Of a DNA stretch of 64,000 bases, positions 60,446 to 64,000 are shown in pieces. Made by a program: the position numbers and the translations under genes. The stretch's first letter is position 1, and every line of letters starts with the position of its first letter. This DNA comes from DASWIP01 sp036397635 (GTDB lineage: Bacteria > Actinomycetota > AC-67). The DNA lies in assembly GCA_036397635.1 (NCBI GenBank), contig DASWIP010000062.1:5111-69110 (forward strand), in the 5' to 3' direction. The notes beneath the pieces were generated by a model, which saw only the letters and a program-made list of their open reading frames with translations, was not told where the DNA came from and did not search any database.

Positions 60446-62557
60446 ATGGGTCAACAGGTGAGGGCCGAGTCGATCCCAACCGCGCCGCTGACCTGGCTGG
60501 TTCGCGGCTTGCGGCGGCTCACCCATGGCGTAGAACATCTCCGCCGCATCATTCCCGAGGGGCGGCCACTCCGGGAGGACGCGTGGTGGGGGCGCCACCG
60601 GATGATCCTCGCACTCCTCGGTGTACAGGCCGTGGCACTGCCGGTGTTCGGCGCCGCGCGCGGGTACGGTATCGCGCACAGCTCACTCGAGGGCCTCCCC
60701 GTCGCAGCGACAGCACTCCTCGCCATGTGGCCACGCTTGAGCCGGACCACAAGATCCTGTGTCGCCACCTTCGGCCTCGTCACCTCCTCGGCGATCCTGG
60801 TGCACCTGTCCGGCGGCACGATCGAGGCGCACTTCCACTTCTTCGTCATGCTTGGCGTTATCTCGCTCTACCAGAGTTGGGCGCCGTTCCTTCTTGCGCT
60901 CGGCTACGTGGTCGCGCACCACGGCTTGGTGGGCTACCTGGATCCCGACGCCGTATTCAACCACCCGGCGGCGTGGGCGAGCCCCTGGAAATGGGCCGCG
61001 ATCCACGGAGGCTTCGTGCTGGCGGCGAGCGCGGCGCAGCTCGTCGCGTGGAGCTTCTCGGAGAACGCGCGCACCTCCTTCGAGATGATCCTCGAATCCG
61101 CCGGAGAAGGCATGGTTGGAAGCGACACGCAGGGTCGCGTCACCTTCTTGAATCGAGCCGGAGCCGCCATGCTCGGCGTAGAGGATCCTTCTGCCTTCGT
61201 TGGGTCTCCCGTGAGCGACCTTCTGGATTGGACGTTGGAAGGAACCGCGTCTCAGCCGGCGACCGAGAGTCCACTGGCCGAGACGCTGCGAACGGGCGCA
61301 CCCCATACCTCGCGCACCGTCGTCCTCGGCCGGAAGGATCATCGATTCCCCGCTGAGATGATCACGACTCCGATCGGTCGCCGCGGGGAGATCGAAGGCG
61401 CGGTCGTGGTCTTCCGCGACGTGACCGACGAGCGGCGGGGGGAGCGGGAGCGGACCGAGACGTTGTCGCTGCTCGAAGCAACGCTGGAATCGACGGCGGA
61501 TGGGATCCTCGTGGTGGACAACGCAGGTGCGATCATGAGCTTCAATCGCAAGTTCATCGAGATGTGGCGGATCCCCGAGGAGATCATCGCTTCCAGAAAC
61601 GACGATCAGGCGCTTGCGTACGTGCTCGGACAGCTCAAGCACCCCGAGGCATTCCTCGCGAAGGTCCGAGAGCTGTACGCCACGCCGGACGCCGAGAGCA
61701 ACGACGTGCTGGAGTTCATCGACGGCCGCGTATTCGAGCGCTATTCGCAGCCTCAGCGGGTGGAGGACCGCTGCGTGGGACGGGTCTGGAGCTTCCGTGA
61801 CGTGACGGAGCGCTCGAAGCTTGACCAGATGAAAGACGGCTTCCTCTCGGCGGTTTCCCACGAGCTGCGCACCCCATTGACGAACGTCCTCGGGTTCACC
61901 CTGACGCTCCAGCAGCGAGCAGACGAACTGACGGAACATGAGCGCGAGGATGTGCTGGAGAGACTGGGCATGAACGCGCGCAAGCTTCAGCGCTTGCTCA
62001 CCGACATCTTGGATCTGGACCGATTGGGACGTGGGATCCTCGAGCCGCTGCGTGAGCGCACCGACCTCGGTGAGCTCGTGAGGCGCGTCGTTGAGGAATC
62101 GGGGGTTCGGGGCCAGCGCCCCATCTCCGTGGCCGACGAAGGAGTGATCGTCGGGCTGGATCAGGCCAAGGTGGAGCGCATCGTCGAGAACCTGATCACC
62201 AATGTGATCCGCCACACCCCTTCCGAGACGCGTCTCTGGATCGAGGTTCGCGCGCGCGACCGCGGAGCGCTGCTCGTCGTTTCCGACGAGGGCCCGGGCG
62301 TTCCCGAGGAGTTCCGCGCGGCGATCTTCGAGTCGTTCCACCAGGGACCGAACGTCACCACGCACGCGCCCGGCGTGGGGATCGGCTTGTCGCTGGTCGC
62401 TCGCTTCGCCGAACTTCACGGTGGCCGTGCATGGGTCGAGGACCGAGAGGGCGGCGGCGCCTCGTTCATGGTGTTCCTCCCCGACGCTCCCGCGCGCACG
62501 GGTGAAGCCGGCGGCGCGTCACCGTCGCCGGTCCCCAGGCAGAACATCGCCTCCTGA
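60446..62557 (+). CDS. membrane PAS sensor histidine kinase
   Basis: 703 residues. About five to six membrane helices (50-210) with GGTIEAHFHFFVML and VVAHHGLVGYL, a known N-terminal sensor type; two PAS domains (about 210-330 and 345-450); HisKA SHELRTPLTNVLG with His472; ATP boxes ENLITNVIRHTP, DEGPGVP and PGVGIGLSLVA. No response regulator is adjacent. Its signal is not known. No strong ribosome site precedes the ATG. Confidence 0.88.
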   Translation: MGQQVRAESIPTAPLTWLVRGLRRLTHGVEHLRRIIPEGRPLREDAWWGRHRMILALLGVQAVALPVFGAARGYGIAHSSLEGLPVAATALLAMWPRLSRTTRSCVATFGLVTSSAILVHLSGGTIEAHFHFFVMLGVISLYQSWAPFLLALGYVVAHHGLVGYLDPDAVFNHPAAWASPWKWAAIHGGFVLAASAAQLVAWSFSENARTSFEMILESAGEGMVGSDTQGRVTFLNRAGAAMLGVEDPSAFVGSPVSDLLDWTLEGTASQPATESPLAETLRTGAPHTSRTVVLGRKDHRFPAEMITTPIGRRGEIEGAVVVFRDVTDERRGERERTETLSLLEATLESTADGILVVDNAGAIMSFNRKFIEMWRIPEEIIASRNDDQALAYVLGQLKHPEAFLAKVRELYATPDAESNDVLEFIDGRVFERYSQPQRVEDRCVGRVWSFRDVTERSKLDQMKDGFLSAVSHELRTPLTNVLGFTLTLQQRADELTEHEREDVLERLGMNARKLQRLLTDILDLDRLGRGILEPLRERTDLGELVRRVVEESGVRGQRPISVADEGVIVGLDQAKVERIVENLITNVIRHTPSETRLWIEVRARDRGALLVVSDEGPGVPEEFRAAIFESFHQGPNVTTHAPGVGIGLSLVARFAELHGGRAWVEDREGGGASFMVFLPDAPARTGEAGGASPSPVPRQNIAS

Positions 62558-62687
62558 GGGATCAAGCGGCATCCCCCTGAGCCTCCAGGAAAGGACCCCG
62601 CACTGATCGGCAGCCCGACCTGCCGCTCTCAAGGTCGGCCGCCGTCCGGCCGATTGATGGTGAGATCTGCCGGGAGAGGAGACGAAC

Positions 62688-63206
62688 GTGAGAGAGCTCG
62701 ACGGTCCGATGCCGCCCGATGCGCCGGTGGGCCAGCTTCCTCTGCCCGCCGATGGAGGCGATGTCGGGTTGCCGCCCTCCCCTTGGGATCTGCAGCGGCC
62801 GCCTCGGCGACGCCTGCTCAAACCGCTCCTCATGCTGATCTTCGTCGGCCTCCCCTTGCTCGGCTTCGCCGTGCAGACGATCCGTGAAGCGAAGGCGACG
62901 CCGAACGACAAGGCCGCGTGCAACAGCGTCCTGACGCTGATTACCTCGGACCCGGAGTCTGATGACCCAGCGCCGTTCATCGCGATGGTCGAGGCGCTCA
63001 GACGAGCCGATGACGGTCCGCTGACTGGGCACGGCACCAAGCTCACGCAGGCCATCCAAGGTCAGGACTTCGCATCTGCGGATCAGGCGCTGGTGAGTCT
63101 CTCCGATCGCTGCCAGGACATCTCGAGTGACTACGACGATCGGCTGCAACGGCACTGCGACGCCCGGCCGGCCGAATGCGGCGATCGAGGCTTCAGCCTC
63201 TTCTGA
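62688..63206 (+). CDS. single-pass membrane protein of unknown function
   Basis: 172 residues from GTG with GGAGAGGAG. Pro-rich cytoplasmic N-terminus (about 1-44), one helix (LLMLIFVGLPLLGFAVQTI), and an outside domain with four Cys (ACNS, RCQD, HCDA, ECGD) that could make two disulfides. No family recognised. It is the last native gene before the tRNA-Arg scar. Confidence 0.65.
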   Translation: MRELDGPMPPDAPVGQLPLPADGGDVGLPPSPWDLQRPPRRRLLKPLLMLIFVGLPLLGFAVQTIREAKATPNDKAACNSVLTLITSDPESDDPAPFIAMVEALRRADDGPLTGHGTKLTQAIQGQDFASADQALVSLSDRCQDISSDYDDRLQRHCDARPAECGDRGFSLF

Positions 63207-63265
63207 TCAGGGGAACCCTCGATCGGAGGCTGTCCGAATTCGACGAGACGAGCAGCCGGGGGGAG

Positions 63266-63310
63266 TGCGCCGGGAGGGACTCGAACCCCCAACCTTCTGA
63301 TCCGTAGTCA
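63266..63310 (-). other. displaced 3' half of a tRNA-Arg(ACG) gene (att site)
   Basis: 45 bases equal the anticodon loop to the acceptor end of tRNA-Arg: CTACGGA (anticodon ACG), T arm with TTCGAGT, then CCGGCGC and A. Upstream bases do not match the 5' half, so it is not a working tRNA gene. It is the scar expected at the far junction when an element integrates into the tRNA 3' half. Confidence 0.75.
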
Positions 63311-63373
63311 CCGAAAGCCGAGCCCTGTGGCAAAGGCTGTTTGCCCTGGTCGCATCCGAGCGTACACGCTTTA

Positions 63374-63637
63374 TTAGCGGCTCATCGCAGCATGTTCGCG
63401 AGCAGCGACGTTAGCGGCGAACGCGCGTGCGACGATGCGGGGATCAGCGCCGGGCATCGACGCGGTGAACGCGAAGGTTTCGGCGGCGAGGCCGACGGCG
63501 ATCGTTGCTAACGCCGTACCGGCCTCGGGCTGATCCATCGCATCCAACAGCTTCATCATCATCTCGGCGCGTTCGTCCTCATCGTCACACGCGAACATCC
63601 CGGCGATCCGGGTAGCAGCATCATCGGGCAGGGCCAT
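63374..63637 (-). CDS. small acidic protein, element gene
   Basis: 87 residues from the ATG at 63637, with GAGGAGG 9 to 10 bases upstream. Acidic, Ala- and Met-rich helices (DDEDERAEMMMKLLDAMD). No family recognised; typical of phage or integrative-element accessory genes. It overlaps the gene before by 17 bases. Confidence 0.6.
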   Translation of the reverse strand: MALPDDAATRIAGMFACDDEDERAEMMMKLLDAMDQPEAGTALATIAVGLAAETFAFTASMPGADPRIVARAFAANVAAREHAAMSR

Positions 63638-63803
63638 AGTCGGGTACCTCCTCCTCGTCGTCATCAACACGCGGCTGTGGAAACGTCGGGGCGAACAGGT
63701 CGGCGAAGCCGGGCGAGAACAGCCATACCAACAGGCGCCAGCACGCGAACAGCAGCGCGAGGCCGGTCAGGATCGCCGCGGTGGCTTCGACCATAGGGAG
63801 CAT
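63621..63803 (-). CDS. small membrane protein, element gene
   Basis: 60 residues from the ATG at 63803 (or 57 from 63794). One or two hydrophobic segments (ILTGLALLFACWRLLVWLF) and an acidic tail (DDDEEEVPDY). No family recognised. Starts one base after the stop of the zinc-site gene. Confidence 0.5.
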   Translation of the reverse strand: MLPMVEATAAILTGLALLFACWRLLVWLFSPGFADLFAPTFPQPRVDDDEEEVPDYGPAR

Positions 63804-63804
63804 C

Positions 63805-63969
63805 TTAGTCGTCCGGGTCGGCGATCTTGCGCTCGGATAGCGACGGCAACTTGATCCACGATCTGCGACCCGTCCGTGGATTATGCAAGCCACAGACCCA
63901 GCGTCTATCGGCCTTCGCCATCGCAGGGGCGCCGCACACTTCGCCGGCAACCGACACTTCACAGCGCAC
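63805..63969 (-). CDS. 54-residue putative zinc-binding protein, element gene
   Basis: From the GTG at 63969 with GGGAGGG nine or so bases upstream. Cys-x7-Cys (CEVSVAGEVC), then CGLH give three Cys and a His fit for one zinc ion; a basic stretch (NPRTGRRSWIKLP) follows. Such small zinc-ribbon proteins are common in phages and plasmids. Function unknown. Confidence 0.55.
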   Translation of the reverse strand: MRCEVSVAGEVCGAPAMAKADRRWVCGLHNPRTGRRSWIKLPSLSERKIADPDD

Positions 63970-64000
63970 GCGGCATCACCCTCCCACCCGCGCGCCGCCG

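Larger units (their letters stand above)
63266..64000. mobile_element. edge of an integrated element (partial)
   Basis: On the right of the tRNA-Arg fragment three small minus-strand genes of unfamiliar type run to the window end. The orientation of the fragment predicts the element to lie to the right and an intact tRNA-Arg at the other end. The integrase has not been seen and may lie outside. Confidence 0.55.

Noticed and set aside
63266..63360. Complete tRNA-Arg gene
   Set aside because: The 5' half does not match: no D arm or 5' acceptor strand pairs with CCGGCGC.

Overview
The window is high-G+C DNA with dense gene packing, many GTG/TTG starts and many 4-base ATGA/GTGA overlaps. It most likely comes from a monoderm actinobacterium (Actinomycetota), probably from a poorly sampled lineage. 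Pointers are a complete GlgE alpha-glucan pathway with a fused TreS-maltokinase, an Eis-like acetyltransferase, an LPXTG-anchored protein, 11-base PHO-box repeats of the Streptomyces type, and the order tadA - tRNA-Ser - tRNA-Ser - ffs - dnaX - recR. The phylum is an inference from gene content and style; nothing was searched.

Layout. 0-1 kb: the end of a zinc/manganese ABC operon (binding lipoprotein plus the first codons of its ATPase). 1-11.4 kb: mostly envelope and secreted proteins (flavodoxin-family reductase, secreted nucleosidase, TadE/TadG pair, PEBP protein, PQQ-type beta-propeller, secreted alpha/beta hydrolase). 11.5-14.4 kb: tldD-tldE. 14.4-26.7 kb: an alpha-glucan cluster on the minus strand, in transcription order GT4 fragment, glgE, treS-mak, malQ, glgB, glgX. 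Trehalose becomes maltose, then maltose-1-phosphate, then linear glucan, which is branched and can be debranched or remodelled. 26.9-31.1 kb: a second zinc uptake operon znuA-znuC-znuB with a Fur-family regulator upstream; both have Zur-like boxes, and an oppositely oriented DUF4143 ATPase gene sits between them. 31.1-39.5 kb: the phosphate regulon, pstS-pstC-pstA-pstB-phoU followed by a LOG-family gene and arsC, divergent from a PhoP/PhoR-type two-component system, with PHO boxes between.

39.6-48.7 kb: housekeeping genes (typA, eis-like, asd, ask, plsY) and an MFS exporter. 48.7-49 kb: a small gene-free patch with a MITE-like inverted repeat and a 13-base tandem repeat. 49-55.6 kb: acyl-CoA synthetase, recR, dnaX, a small membrane protein plus winged-helix regulator, SRP RNA, two tRNA-Ser genes and tadA. 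55.7-60.3 kb: surface proteins, including a beta-propeller/M14 carboxypeptidase fusion ending in LPATG. 60.4-63.2 kb: a PAS histidine kinase and a small membrane protein. From 63.27 kb: a displaced 3' half of a tRNA-Arg gene followed by three small unfamiliar genes, read as the edge of an integrated element that continues past the window.

Most unusual signals: (1) two operon junctions (znuA/znuC and plsY/ask) where the overlapping stop/start has been tandemly duplicated into a minicistron that could keep translation coupled; (2) the propeller-peptidase-LPATG fusion and its divergent surface neighbours; (3) the tRNA-Arg attachment scar; (4) palindromes tightly abutting the DUF4143 ATPase gene and the membrane protein/regulator pair; (5) two dispersed copies of a GTGTTACAT dyad. 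No CRISPR array, rRNA or origin was seen.
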